A stretch of 64,000 nucleotides of DNA, taken from contig NZ_BMQL01000015.1 of NCBI RefSeq assembly GCF_014648095.1, forward strand, positions 1-64,000. The letters are read 5' to 3'. The notes under the pieces are model-generated. The model saw nothing but the letters and a program-made list of their open reading frames with translations. It did not search any database and was not told the origin of the DNA. The position numbers and the translations under genes are program-made. Source of the DNA: Deinococcus ruber (lineage in GTDB: Bacteria; Deinococcota; Deinococci; Deinococcales; Deinococcaceae). This document shows, piece by piece, positions 33,820 through 43,743 of this stretch (within the stretch, counting starts at the first letter, position 1; each line of letters opens with the position of its first letter).

Positions 33820-36374
33820 GTGTGCCCCGCTGGCTCCGCTCGGTGTTGATGTTGCTGGCCCTGGTGTTGACCGGCGTAGCGTCGGCGCAAAGTCTGCCGT
33901 CAGAATGCACCCTCGATCCGGCGGCCATCAGCAACAACACCTTGACGGCGTTCATTCCGAACGCTCCCTGTCTGATGGCGCAGAATGTGCTGCTGTGGGG
34001 TCAGTGGGGCTTGTGGAAAGCGGTGGCCACCGTTGGCTTGACGCTGTGTTCGGGCCTGTTCTTCTGGAAGGTCTTTCTGTCCGTGCTGGAAGGAACGCCG
34101 GAGAAGGCGCTGCGACCGTTCCTGTGGACAGCGGGGCTGTGTCTGCTGCTGGCACCGGCGACCCAGGGGAAGGGCGTGGTGCCGGACGCGCAGGCGCAGA
34201 TGATGACGTGGCTGAATGAACTGTACGTGGTGTCGTCGAGTATCGGGAACCACGCGCTGTCGGACGGCCCGCTGAGCGTGCAGGCGAAAACCAAGAAGCT
34301 GGGTCAGAATATTGCCCTGCTGGTCGCCCGGGCGTCGTATGCAGACGACATCAAACGTCAGCTAGATGCCGTCGCGGCAGGGAGTACGCCGGGGGACATC
34401 ACCGATCCGGACTTGGTGAGTCGCCTGTATGCGCAGCGCATCACGGCAGATACCGGAGCGGCGGAGAGCGTCTTCAGTGGGAACAGCGGCATCTTCAACA
34501 TCGGGTATGCGGTGCTGTACGGACTGTTTGCGATTTTTGCGGCGATGATCGCGTCGATTGGTTGGGGGATGCAACTGGTGTTGCTGCTGTTGCCAGTGGC
34601 GCTGGCGTTTATTCCGACCGGGAAATTCGCGCCCTCGGGGTATGTGGGGGCGACGTGTCTGGCGGCGTATCTGACGATTGCGGTGCTGCCGCTGATGGTG
34701 TCGAGTGTGGCGGTGATCGGGCTGAGCATTCCAGCGGACCGGCTGACGCCCACGGTCACGACGATGAATGCGGATCTGAAACGCAATCTGGAGGAATACC
34801 AGACGATCATCTCGCAGGGCTGCGGGTTTACGGATGTGACGTGCAGCATCAATCAGAGTGTGATCAATCCGATCAAGGGAGATCTGGCGAGCTTTAAGGA
34901 GTTGTTCTTCCAGGTGCTGCTGACGCTTGCGACGATGCTGATCGGCTTGGGGATTTCGGCGGTGGTGTTGCGGCGTCCGCCGGCCTTGATCAGTGCGATG
35001 TTCGGTGCGATGGGCGGCGGTGAGTCGAGTGGTGTGCCGACCAATGCGCTGTCGCAGGGGTTGAAGATGATGATGGGTGGGCAGGTGATGCAGGGGTTGA
35101 TCCGAACGGCGCAGCAGGGAAGCCGAGCGGCCGCCGGGCGGAGTGCGGGCGTTGCGAGCGCCGGAGGCAGCAGTGTGGGTTCGGCAGGGAGCGGCGGATC
35201 AGGCGCGTCCACGCCTGCACCGACCCCCGACAGCAATGTGAAGGGTGGCGGTGGCAGTTCGGCGGCTGGGAGTGGAAATACGCCACCACCGGACGTGGGT
35301 GGTCCGAGCAGCGGTCGTGGGGCCACGTTCACCCAGTCGTATGGGGAGGCGCGGCAACGGGGAGCAGGAACGTGGGCGGCAACTGCAGCGGCGACGCTGG
35401 AATCGAGTGTGGTGCCGCGTGTCGCTGCCGCGCCGGGTGCCGCTGTGGCCCATCTGCGCGGCTTGGGGCAAGATGCCAAAGCAGCAGCCACGACCAAGTT
35501 TTGGGATTCTGCGCTGGGGCAAGGTGGAAGCGAACGGGTGAGCGCGGCACTGGGTGCGGTCAGCGCGGCGCGGCAGGCTGACCCTGGGCGACCCGCGCCC
35601 GCGGCGCCTGCGAATGTGGACGACAACGAGCTGTTCGGGAAAGGGCAGGGACGTCCGTTGACGAATCAGCGAATGGTGACGGCGGCACAGGCGGGCAGTC
35701 CGGACGCGAGCGCGAAGACGCGACAGATTGCGGTGGCGCGGGCAGATCGGGCCGCTGCGGTGCGGGCCATGCCAGGGCCTGTTGCCCCCGCCCCTGCACC
35801 GGCACCTGTGGTGCCCGCTCGGCCACGCGTGGCGGCCGCTGCGAGTCGGAACGTCCCTGGCGTGACGACCTCGAACACGCCCGTGGTGGTGCCAGCACCG
35901 CCTCCAGCAGCACCGGCACAGACGCCCGTAGTCACACCGCCGCACCGAAATGCTGTGACACAAGCGCGCATGGCGAGTGCCGCGGCGAACACGCTTCTGA
36001 CAACGCCAACGCAGATGACCCAGCCCCAGCAGGCAGGCACCAGCTCGGCCAGCCGTGGCACCCGCGCCGTCGCGGTCGCTCGCGGCAATCGGGCGGCCGC
36101 CGTAGCCCCTGTCGCAGCGCCGCCCCCCGCAGCGCCTTCACCCGCCCCTGTGTCGGTGCAGCCCGCTGTCCCCACACCCGCTCGGCCTGTCCCGCGTGCG
36201 GCGGTCGCTGCCAGTCGGGAGGTTCCTGGGGTCACGCGGTCTACCGTTGCAGCGGTTCCGGATGCGCCCCCTGTTCCCGCGCCCGCGCCCCGTCCAGTGG
36301 TAGTGCCGCCCAACCGCAATCAGATGGCGCAGGCGCGTCAGGACGCCGCAGCAGCTCAAGAAGGTGTGGAATGA
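33816..36374 (+). CDS. virB6: VirB6/TrbL-like polytopic membrane protein with long disordered tail
   Basis: 852 residues from GTG 33816, overlapping the previous stop. A signal peptide (about 1-25) is followed by six or so hydrophobic helices up to residue 400 (for example VATVGLTLCSGLFFWKVFLS and IGYAVLYGLFAIFAAMIASI), the VirB6/TrbL core that forms the inner-membrane channel. Residues 410-850 are Ala/Pro/Gly/Ser-rich with several copies of a short motif around AVARxxRAAAV and ASRxVPGV, spaced roughly 60-90 residues apart. Extended VirB6 proteins with large C-terminal domains are known; here the tail is low-complexity. Confidence 0.75.
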   Translation: MSVPRWLRSVLMLLALVLTGVASAQSLPSECTLDPAAISNNTLTAFIPNAPCLMAQNVLLWGQWGLWKAVATVGLTLCSGLFFWKVFLSVLEGTPEKALRPFLWTAGLCLLLAPATQGKGVVPDAQAQMMTWLNELYVVSSSIGNHALSDGPLSVQAKTKKLGQNIALLVARASYADDIKRQLDAVAAGSTPGDITDPDLVSRLYAQRITADTGAAESVFSGNSGIFNIGYAVLYGLFAIFAAMIASIGWGMQLVLLLLPVALAFIPTGKFAPSGYVGATCLAAYLTIAVLPLMVSSVAVIGLSIPADRLTPTVTTMNADLKRNLEEYQTIISQGCGFTDVTCSINQSVINPIKGDLASFKELFFQVLLTLATMLIGLGISAVVLRRPPALISAMFGAMGGGESSGVPTNALSQGLKMMMGGQVMQGLIRTAQQGSRAAAGRSAGVASAGGSSVGSAGSGGSGASTPAPTPDSNVKGGGGSSAAGSGNTPPPDVGGPSSGRGATFTQSYGEARQRGAGTWAATAAATLESSVVPRVAAAPGAAVAHLRGLGQDAKAAATTKFWDSALGQGGSERVSAALGAVSAARQADPGRPAPAAPANVDDNELFGKGQGRPLTNQRMVTAAQAGSPDASAKTRQIAVARADRAAAVRAMPGPVAPAPAPAPVVPARPRVAAAASRNVPGVTTSNTPVVVPAPPPAAPAQTPVVTPPHRNAVTQARMASAAANTLLTTPTQMTQPQQAGTSSASRGTRAVAVARGNRAAAVAPVAAPPPAAPSPAPVSVQPAVPTPARPVPRAAVAASREVPGVTRSTVAAVPDAPPVPAPAPRPVVVPPNRNQMAQARQDAAAAQEGVE

Positions 36375-36559
36375 TGTCGCCTCAAGCGCGCTGGCGCGTG
36401 CGCGGCGGGGCTGTGCGTCTCCCCACGCCTCGACCTGAGCAGCCTCGGTTGGACAGGCCGCACGAACAGGCACCCATCCCACCTCGATCACCGATGGTCG
36501 GGTCACTGTTCTTTTGGCGTGCACGTGGGGTGACCGAACAGGGAGAGGGTTCGAGATGA
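36371..36559 (+). CDS. Small basic protein linking virB6 and virD4
   Basis: 62 residues, Arg/Pro-rich. ATG 36371 overlaps the virB6 stop and its own stop overlaps the virD4 start (GATGACG), so it is coupled on both sides. That tight packing argues that it is translated, either as a real protein or as a device that carries ribosomes to virD4. No motif is visible. Confidence 0.45.
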   Translation: MMSPQARWRVRGGAVRLPTPRPEQPRLDRPHEQAPIPPRSPMVGSLFFWRARGVTEQGEGSR

Positions 36560-39348
36560 CGACCGTACAGCCGGCGGCTCTTCCGGCTCGGCCGCCAGCA
36601 CAGCCGCTGAACCCGGTCACGATCACCTTCGTGATGAGCCTGCTGTTTGGGGTCGGTCTGGTGCTGCTGCAGTTCATGGATGTGGGACAGCAGGCGGCAG
36701 CCATGATTCACAAGTACACCGGGCTGGCGCAGGCGCGTCAGCTGGACACGAATGCCTGGGCGGCACTGCTGGTCGCCTGTGGGAATGACACCAAGTGCGC
36801 TCCCTGGCTCTCAACGTACCTGCAAGCGGGCATGGCCGGGTACTGGTTCGCGTTGCTGCTCCCCCTGGTGTTGACGCCGCTCGCGGCCAAGTTCTTCCCG
36901 AAGCCCCGTAAGATCGCCATGAAAGATCCTGGCCTCGCGCATTGGGAGACAAAAGACCGCATGACCCGCTTTTTCCCAGGAAATGACACGCACGATGATC
37001 CGTTCGTGGCCTTCATGGGGTACCTGAAGGCCGGGAAGGATGGCGGGAGCTTCGAGGCGAAGGAGCTGCCGCCCCTGTTTATCCCCCGCGAGGACTGGTG
37101 CCAGAACACGCTGGTCTGGGGCGGTATTCGGAGCGGCAAGACGACCGCCTTTTTTCAGCCGAACATCTTCCTGGCAGCGCACCTGGGTTTGTGTTGCGTG
37201 GTCTTCGACGTGAAGTGGCCGCAGAAAGACAGCGGGTTCTTCGAGACCATCGGGTACTGGCATGCGCGAGGCCGCCGGGTGGTGCTGCTCGCTCCATTCG
37301 AGGAATACGGCGCGCGGGTCAACATGCTGCGGGACGTACACAGCTTCAGCGACGCGCTGGAGAAAGCGGACGAAGTCTTCCCGCCGCCCGAGTTCCAGGA
37401 GGAGCGCGGCAAGTTCCACAACGACAAGCGGCGGTTCGGCATCGCGGCGTTCATTTGGCTGCTGAGGACCGAGATGGGCGACAAGGCGACGATGCGGCAC
37501 GTGCTGGACTACGCCATGATGCCGGAGGATCGGCTGATGACCTGGGTGGAGAATGCCCGCGATGAGCAGGCGAAAACGCTGCTGATGGGCTACCGCGATG
37601 GTGGAGCCTCGAACTTCGCGGAGGTGAAGAACGGCATCATCTCGGCGCTGAAAATCTTCTTCAACGCGGACGTGGTGCGGGCCACGAGTGGGTCGCTGGA
37701 AGAGGCGGTGGATCTGGAAGAGTGCATGCGTCAGCCGACCCTGATCGTGATTGGGATCAACGCGAAGAACAACATGGACGGGAGCGGTGAGGTGCTGTTC
37801 CGCTTGTACAAGCGCATGATCGACCGGGCGGCGATGCGGGTGGCGGACGAGCAGGGCGGAAAGCTGCGGCGGCATCTGGCCATCTTTCTGGACGAGAAGT
37901 CGAACATCGGGCGGATCAATTACATGATCCGCTCGATGTCGATGTTACGGAGCTACAACATCTCGCATCACCTGGGGATTCAGAACGAGGCACAGAACGA
38001 ACTGGTGGACGGGGAGTTGTACTGGAAGGCGATGTCGACCAACGTGATTGCGCGAACGATCATGTTTCCGCGCGGCATCACGGGCGAGGACGCGGTCAAG
38101 ATTTCGGACACCATCGGCAAGACCACGGCCACGAGCGTCTCAGTGGGTGGGAGTCGGAGTCTCAATCCACTGTTGGTGGAGGGGAGTAACCAGGCGAGTG
38201 CCAGTTTGACGCCGTTGCATCTGCTGTCGACGGAGGAATTTCCGGACTTTGCAATGGGGGAAGCCGTGGTGAAGATGAACGGGCAGCACCCGATTCGCAC
38301 GCAGCTGGTGCCGATGGGGATGCCGTATGTGCAGGGCACGGGGATCAAGAAGAATCAGCACCGGAACCTGCTGTACACCATGTATGCGGACACGTTGACG
38401 CGGTGTCCGGGCGGGCTAATTGCGTACACCAACCACGTGATCCGGGGGGGGCTGTTGGTCGGCAGTCCGAAGAAGCCTGTGCCAGTGGTTCCGAAGAAGC
38501 CACCGGAAGAGCCAGGAAGTGCGGCTGGGGCGGGGCCGGTTGTGCCGAAGCCGCTGGTGCCGAGCGCGTCCGCTGCGCCCGCACCTGCGCCTGGAGGAGC
38601 GTCTGTGCAGCCGGCCCTGTTGGTGGCGCCGCCCGTGCAGGCAGACACGAGTGCGAACTTGGATGTGCAGGAAGCGTACACCTGGGTCCGAGCGTGTATG
38701 GACGCGTTTGTGGAAGTGTCGCTGCTGATGCCGGAGCAGGTGGTGACGGTACGAATCAACAAACAGGAGGCGGATGCGGTCAACGGGGAGGGAGCTGTCA
38801 ATCGGTTGTTCGTCGGGGGACTGGTCGAACCCAACCGGACGCGCATGGATGCGAAGTTCACCGCGCGTGCCAATCGTGGCTTATCGGATGAGCTCAAGGC
38901 TACGTTGTTGGACTACGCCGACGCCCGCCCAGCGTATGAGTGGTTGAAGACCAATGCCACAGCGGTGGAAGGAACACTCGAACGTGCGGCTTACGTGGAG
39001 GCCTGTCAGCAGGCACCAGAACCGCTGACGCCGATCAAGGTAGTGGCGGCGTTGGAGAACGGTCAGTTGCTGTGTGGGCGGACGGTGACGCGGGAGATAT
39101 TCCGGTCTTCCGGTGGGCTGCGGTTCCCACAACGTCGAGTTGCCAGTCGGGATCTGGATGTGATTCCGTTGACGCGTTGGGTCGATACAGCGGCGGCTGT
39201 CCGGGTGGCGCGCGAGAAGCCGCAAGAAGCTGCTGCCCCGAAAGAGGACAGTCGGCGGGGGCGCAAGCGGAATCGCGAAGCGCTGATCAGCCAGATTGTC
39301 GTGCCCCCCGAAGGAGCGGCAGCACCAGAATCACCACCAGCTCCCTGA
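36556..39348 (+). CDS. virD4: VirD4/TraG-family coupling protein
   Basis: A 930-residue type IV coupling protein. Two N-terminal membrane helices (FVMSLLFGVGLVLLQFM and YWFALLLPLVLTPLAAKFF), then the motor with Walker A GGIRSGKTT (189-197) and Walker B AIFLDEKSN near 440-448. A conserved region after it (NIGRINYMIRSMSMLRSYNI) recalls the motor's arginine-finger side. From about 640 an Ala/Pro-rich linker leads to a C-terminal helical or winged-helix-like domain (TALFERWVS-type helices are absent; VVAALENGQLLCGRTVTREI is present). Coupling proteins bring the relaxosome to the T4SS channel. No relaxase was found in the window. Confidence 0.9.
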   Translation: MTTVQPAALPARPPAQPLNPVTITFVMSLLFGVGLVLLQFMDVGQQAAAMIHKYTGLAQARQLDTNAWAALLVACGNDTKCAPWLSTYLQAGMAGYWFALLLPLVLTPLAAKFFPKPRKIAMKDPGLAHWETKDRMTRFFPGNDTHDDPFVAFMGYLKAGKDGGSFEAKELPPLFIPREDWCQNTLVWGGIRSGKTTAFFQPNIFLAAHLGLCCVVFDVKWPQKDSGFFETIGYWHARGRRVVLLAPFEEYGARVNMLRDVHSFSDALEKADEVFPPPEFQEERGKFHNDKRRFGIAAFIWLLRTEMGDKATMRHVLDYAMMPEDRLMTWVENARDEQAKTLLMGYRDGGASNFAEVKNGIISALKIFFNADVVRATSGSLEEAVDLEECMRQPTLIVIGINAKNNMDGSGEVLFRLYKRMIDRAAMRVADEQGGKLRRHLAIFLDEKSNIGRINYMIRSMSMLRSYNISHHLGIQNEAQNELVDGELYWKAMSTNVIARTIMFPRGITGEDAVKISDTIGKTTATSVSVGGSRSLNPLLVEGSNQASASLTPLHLLSTEEFPDFAMGEAVVKMNGQHPIRTQLVPMGMPYVQGTGIKKNQHRNLLYTMYADTLTRCPGGLIAYTNHVIRGGLLVGSPKKPVPVVPKKPPEEPGSAAGAGPVVPKPLVPSASAAPAPAPGGASVQPALLVAPPVQADTSANLDVQEAYTWVRACMDAFVEVSLLMPEQVVTVRINKQEADAVNGEGAVNRLFVGGLVEPNRTRMDAKFTARANRGLSDELKATLLDYADARPAYEWLKTNATAVEGTLERAAYVEACQQAPEPLTPIKVVAALENGQLLCGRTVTREIFRSSGGLRFPQRRVASRDLDVIPLTRWVDTAAAVRVAREKPQEAAAPKEDSRRGRKRNREALISQIVVPPEGAAAPESPPAP

Positions 39349-39464
39349 AGGGATGAACGAGCACTTGACGTGAAGTGGAATGGGTTCGGGGGTCCACCCC
39401 ACTCCCAACAGTGTCACCGAGGCACTTCCAATCATTTGACTGTATAGCTCTCTGCGCCGCTCGT

Positions 39465-40085
39465 TTAACGGAGGTATGAGGGTGGGCGAAACCTGGCGAA
39501 GGCCATCAGGCTCATGACCAGGGCGACCGGCAGCCCCACTATCCACGGCACCATGACATCAACGCTGTCGGCGGGCGGCACCTTCCCTTGAAGCGCCTTC
39601 CGCTCGAACACCACCGTCTGTTCGTCCACCAGCACACCATTTGCACGCAGATCGTGGATCTGGCTCGGGAACAGACCATCTGCGTTGACTGTCCCCTCGA
39701 TTACCGGGTCACGCAGATCGAAGGGATGCCGTGCTTCGTTCACGTCACCTGGGAAGGTACGGATGAGCGACAACACCGCCACGCGGGTGGTCTGAGGGTG
39801 GGACGCGCCTAGCAGGGGCATGAAGTGGTCGATGCACTCAATGCGGTGACACAGATGATCTTCGACCATTCCCTTCTGGACGTCGGGCACCGCTCCCTGA
39901 AGGTGGAGATACCCTGGCGCGGCTTGAGGATGCGTGGCGAGTTGGGCCAGGGTCAGAACCGGGAGGGGCTCACCCGTGTGCTTGGACTCACGAAGGTAGA
40001 CCGAAGCACTCCAGAACGCGGTAAGGCAGAGGGCCGCCAAGCTGATGAGCAGAGAGAGGCGGCGAAGAGCAGCGGCGCGCGGCAT
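39465..40085 (-). CDS. Hypothetical protein with membrane helices at both ends
   Basis: A 206-residue protein from ATG 40085. One hydrophobic helix at 8-30 (RLSLLISLAALCLTAFWSAS), an extracytosolic domain of about 140 residues, and a second helix at 178-197 (VPWIVGLPVALVMSLMAFAR). The domain includes the stretch APGYLHLQGAVPDVQ, like proteins that sit on the outer face of the membrane. It converges with virD4; an imperfect hairpin at 39377-39409 lies between them. Function unknown. Confidence 0.6.
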   Translation of the reverse strand: MPRAAALRRLSLLISLAALCLTAFWSASVYLRESKHTGEPLPVLTLAQLATHPQAAPGYLHLQGAVPDVQKGMVEDHLCHRIECIDHFMPLLGASHPQTTRVAVLSLIRTFPGDVNEARHPFDLRDPVIEGTVNADGLFPSQIHDLRANGVLVDEQTVVFERKALQGKVPPADSVDVMVPWIVGLPVALVMSLMAFARFRPPSYLR

Positions 40086-40204
40086 GCTTCAGAGTTTATG
40101 GCGGATCGGTGCTGCTTTGTAGCGCGGTGCAGCTGAAAGAGGACGCCTGGTCTCATTGACCACGCCTCTCACGTCTCAGGGCGAGGCGCCTCAGAAGTAT
40201 CAAC

Positions 40205-40834
40205 CTACTCAAGCTGGAAATCCACGGTCAGCTGCACCGTGAGGACGTGGGTTGAGCTGTATTGGACCCCAGCATCCAGTGAGCTGGCCCGGGCGCGGGT
40301 GGCTCGTGAAACTTCCTGCATCATCCCCTGTGGTTGCCATTGTATGGTGCTCACAGGCATCTCCCAGGTGTCAGAGGCATTCAGCACCCCAACCACCCGA
40401 TGCCCTGCCGCTTCAGCAAGTGCATCTGCGCGCCTCCTTGCTTTCCGCATCGCCTGAGACCCGAGCAGCAGGCTGGCCTCGAAGTCGTCGAAGATCCACT
40501 CCAACTGCTGAAGTTCCACCTGTCTTTGGTCTGCCAGCAGCCCCAGCACTGCGGGTAGCAGCGCCGCTTCCGTCTCGACCACCAGAGTAAAACGAACGCT
40601 CTGCTGCTTTGTCATCAGTCCAGTCCGGTTACTGAGCTCGACCCCTCTGACCTGAATCTGGGCAGCGGGGATGCCAGCCACCTGGAGCTGCTGCGTGAGG
40701 TCACGCACCGCTTTCACCCGCTCGATCGCAGCGTTGCCCATCACGAATGTCTCGCCCTCGATGTTCAGGTGGAGTTTGGCGCTGACCGCCGTAATATCCA
40801 AGTGGTCTTTCTGTTGAATCCGTAAGACACCCAT
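40205..40834 (-). CDS. SIMPL-domain (DUF541) protein
   Basis: A 209-residue protein of the SIMPL family, described as oligomeric periplasmic or signalling-related proteins. Seen here: an N-terminal beta strand region with KLHLNIEGETFVMGNAAIE, the middle KAVRDLTQQLQVAGIPAAQIQ, and the C-terminal part with ARRRADALAEAAGHRVVGVLNASD, all typical positions of the family. No signal peptide is visible, unlike most members, so it may be cytosolic. It probably shares a transcript with the gene at 39465-40085, 119 bp downstream. Confidence 0.7.
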   Translation of the reverse strand: MGVLRIQQKDHLDITAVSAKLHLNIEGETFVMGNAAIERVKAVRDLTQQLQVAGIPAAQIQVRGVELSNRTGLMTKQQSVRFTLVVETEAALLPAVLGLLADQRQVELQQLEWIFDDFEASLLLGSQAMRKARRRADALAEAAGHRVVGVLNASDTWEMPVSTIQWQPQGMMQEVSRATRARASSLDAGVQYSSTHVLTVQLTVDFQLE

Positions 40835-41249
40835 CGCTTCACGCTCCTCTCGCTTATTCAGCCACGTCGAACAGCACGGCCCAGGTGTCGAAATTCAAGA
40901 CACCGTTCGGGGTCAGATCGTTGCCGATCTGATGCACAGCTTACGCGGCAGGACGTTTAATAAGGAGAGCACGCGCATCGATCACCAACCTGTCCGCGAG
41001 ACGTTCAAAGACTTATCACTTGGAGAAATACGCGCGTTGTTCGAGTGCACCTGGTCTACGGCAGCTGGATGCAGGTGGTTGAACCCGCTCTCCTGCGGGA
41101 GACAGGACTATCGTAGCGTCGGATTTATTCGTACTGGATATTCTTTTTGCTTATCAGAAACGCTGAGCTGTGGAGTGCACAGTTGCAGTGCTCAAAGCCG
41201 GCGGCATGGGGTTGGAAGCGACACTATAACCGCTCCGGAGCGCCTGTCG
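40835..41249. other. Intergenic region without a clear gene
   Basis: About 400 bp. Short open frames exist but none has a good start or protein-like composition. It is probably decaying DNA next to the transposase remnant. Confidence 0.4.
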
Positions 41250-41490
41250 CGGTAATTCGGCCTGCTGTGCATCGTGCTGGCCTGGATGGTGCGGGTGGGC
41301 GACGATCTCCAGATCACCACGCCGCCCGCCTTGGACAACCGAGGTCGTCGCTGCACCAGCAACGCTAGCTCGGCTGGATGCTGCTCAGTCAGGTAGTTCG
41401 GTGGGATTTGGACACTTTCTGGACGCACATTGAACGCTTCAAGACATCTTTTCCTGCGCCCAGCGCAGGAAAACTACGAAGTGTCAGCTA
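41250..41490 (+). pseudogene. Remnant of an IS4-type transposase 3' end
   Basis: Two reading frames joined by a frameshift read LLCIVLAWMVRVGDDLQ and then VVRWDLDTFWTHIERFKTSF, ending in APSAGKLRSVSY. This looks like the C-terminal end of a Deinococcus-type transposase with no 5' part. No inverted repeats could be matched. Confidence 0.5.
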
Positions 41491-41840
41491 CGAGGGTTCC
41501 AATATCAGCCTGAGCATATTTAGAGCAGTTCCCCGAATGACGGTCTCGTCGAAGCAGCACCGCCGATGCCTCCATGCTCAGTCCTGCTCATGGAATTCCC
41601 TCGCTCCGCTTGGGGAGAAGAGTGGAGAAGAACACGCCATTCTTCTGCCAAATGCTTTAAGCATATGAGATGGCTCCCTAATCCTTTGTTGAGCCTCCCC
41701 GTATGGCGTGAATTCTTCCTTATTCACACTGCCACTTTGATCGTTGAGCCTTTCGCCAGAGACGCTTTAGGAAGTGTTAAATTCGTGTATGGCAATCGTA
41801 TATAAATGATATAAGGTATAAATGAAGATCATTACTCTTG
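41491..41840. other. Intergenic region, AT-richer
   Basis: No supported gene. The last 100 bp are AT-rich and should contain the promoter of the disrupted GGDEF/EAL gene. Confidence 0.4.
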
Positions 41841-42223
41841 ATGAAACAAGACGATAAAATAAATGCGTCAACATACAACAAAGGCGGCCAGATGACCGAA
41901 AGAGGATCTGAGGAGGATGCGGCGCATGTTGCCCAGTTCGAGATTCGCCCGGGCGGTACAATTCAGTTCACTCTTGTTCGCGCTGGTCACGAACTGGTAA
42001 GGGAATTCGCCGCAGGCACGACTGCATTGACCTTGCTTCTCCACTTCATGGGCCAGCACGCGCCCGCCCATCTTGCGGAGTTGGCGAACATCATTCAACG
42101 TGTTGGGCTTTCACCGGTCAACCTGTTTGCCACTCGAAGCAGCGAACTGATTCACGCCTTCAACGGCGCGAAATTTGCGGCGTTCTCCCTTGACCTTCCG
42201 TCAGGTACCCTGCAACTGATGGG
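41841..42223 (+). pseudogene. 5' part of a GGDEF/EAL sensor gene, cut by IS66
   Basis: Codes for the first 128 or so residues (start ATG 41841 or 41892) of a protein that continues, in frame, at 43749. The piece contains FEIRPGGTIQFTLVRAG and ends at the target duplication in GTLQLMG. It carries an uncharacterised N-terminal sensory region. Unless the element is excised precisely, translation runs into the IS and ends at 42302. Confidence 0.8.
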
Positions 42224-43740
42224 GTCTGTGATTAGCGGTCGGCCGAAAGGTCAAGCACCCGGTCAGCGCATCAGGCCGGTCAGGACCGTGACGGGGTCCT
42301 GACCGCGCAACCGCGCGGTCTCCACGGTGGACTTGATCCGCATGTACGTCTGCACGCCCACCGCATTCTTGCTGCACTGCGAGACCTTCCTGGCCATCAC
42401 CACCGTCCGCAGGCTCCGTTCCGCTGCGTTATTCGTCGGTGGAATGTCCGGGTCATTCAGAAACCGCCACAACCGATCCAGAACGCTCTGTTTCAGGATG
42501 CCCAACCGGAGTCGCTCGTTCACCTTCGACTTCAACGGCGTCCGGTTCAGCAGCGCGTCCAGACGGAGGGTGAGTTCCTCACCCTGCTGCGCATACGTTT
42601 CCGGCGTGCACACACCCGTCGTTACGTTCCGGTGCAGTCGGATGCCGTCCCGGAAGACCTGCGCGACCCGCTGCCCATACAGCTCTCCCCGCCCAGGTCG
42701 GCCCTGCTCCCCAGCTGCAACCTCATCCGCGTTGCGGATCAGGTGCGCCAGGCACTTCTGCTGCCGGACGTCCTGCAGGAAACGACTGTCGTACGAGGAG
42801 AAGCGGTCGCTGACCAGCACCCCGGCGAAGTTCTGTCCCAGGCCTTCCCGGACTTCCACGTTCGTATGCCGCAGGTTCGCGCGGAACACCACGGTGTCCG
42901 CGCTCCGGAACGCGCCCACCCAGGCGTTCTGGGTGCCGATCCGCCAGCCGGTATCGTCGTGATGCACGAACGGCGCCTGTTGGATCTGTGTGTGCAGGGC
43001 ATCGACGTGAACGGCGAGCGGGCTGCCGTCAGCCGCCAGCCGCTGGGCGGCTTGCGTGATCGCACTCTGCGTGATCTGGAGGCCGCCGAGGAGATGTATG
43101 ACCCGTCCAATCCGCCGGACGGGCAGGCCCAGCTCGTGATACAGGGTCTGGAGGGTGGCGTGCAGGACCGGGCCAAGTCGATGAGCCGTGGCGCCCACCT
43201 GATCGCTCTTCAGTTCGGGATGGTCACCACGCACCGCGTGGTGACACTGCGGGCACGCCATGACGGGCACGTGGTACTCGGTGACCTGCATGGCGTTCTG
43301 CGGGGTAAGTTCCGTGACCCAGGCCTTGTCTTGACGGGTGAAGATCAGCGGCCCCACGAACCCACAGCGAGGACAGGTATTCGGTGTGTCGACCTGCACC
43401 GTCTTGGTGATCTGCTCCACCGTGGGTGGGGCCTTGTGCGCAAAGGTGCCTTCACCAGGACGGCGTCCCGGTGATTTGGGATCGAACGTGCGCTGCTCGC
43501 GGCTGAAGGGTGCGGCGTACTTGCGTTCCCGCCGTTCGAGTTCTTCAATGCGCTTCTTCAGGCGGGCGATTTCCGCTTTGAGTGCTTTGTTTTCGGCGAT
43601 CAACTGGTCGATCTGCTCGGCCTGGCGACGGATGATCTCGAAGAGATCTTTCTCAGTCATCTCGGAAGCCATGGACAGCATAGTAACGGCAAGAGTGCCC
43701 GGCTGGAAGCCGGGCACCCGAGCGCACGCTAATCACAGAC
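42224..43740 (-). mobile_element. IS66-family insertion sequence, 1517 bp
   Basis: Terminal inverted repeats GTCTGTGATTAGCG (42224-42237) and CGCTAATCACAGAC (43727-43740). An 8-bp target duplication CTGATGGG lies at 42216-42223 and 43741-43748, the size typical of IS66. It carries a single transposase gene and no tnpA/tnpB accessory genes, as in the short ISBst12-like branch. Confidence 0.93.
42263..43672 (-). CDS. tnpC: IS66-family transposase (TnpC-like)
   Basis: 469 residues from ATG 43672 (upstream ATG/GTG starts also possible). A leucine-zipper-like N-terminus (EIIRRQAEQIDQLIAENKAL), a zinc-binding unit with CPRC and CPQCH, and the DDE core: D in HVDALHT or HHDDTGWR, D in VSDRFSSY, and the C-terminal E in NNAAERSLR. 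All parts are present, so the element may still be active. Confidence 0.92.
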   Translation of the reverse strand: MASEMTEKDLFEIIRRQAEQIDQLIAENKALKAEIARLKKRIEELERRERKYAAPFSREQRTFDPKSPGRRPGEGTFAHKAPPTVEQITKTVQVDTPNTCPRCGFVGPLIFTRQDKAWVTELTPQNAMQVTEYHVPVMACPQCHHAVRGDHPELKSDQVGATAHRLGPVLHATLQTLYHELGLPVRRIGRVIHLLGGLQITQSAITQAAQRLAADGSPLAVHVDALHTQIQQAPFVHHDDTGWRIGTQNAWVGAFRSADTVVFRANLRHTNVEVREGLGQNFAGVLVSDRFSSYDSRFLQDVRQQKCLAHLIRNADEVAAGEQGRPGRGELYGQRVAQVFRDGIRLHRNVTTGVCTPETYAQQGEELTLRLDALLNRTPLKSKVNERLRLGILKQSVLDRLWRFLNDPDIPPTNNAAERSLRTVVMARKVSQCSKNAVGVQTYMRIKSTVETARLRGQDPVTVLTGLMR

Positions 43741-43743
43741 CTG

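Noticed and set aside
36526..36533. GGGGTGAC before virD4 as a regulon box
   Set aside because: It points away from virD4, and on the minus strand no -10 hexamer or start follows at the proper distance.
40932..41255. 107-codon frame before the transposase remnant
   Set aside because: Poor start context, mixed composition and no motif; it looks like decaying DNA.
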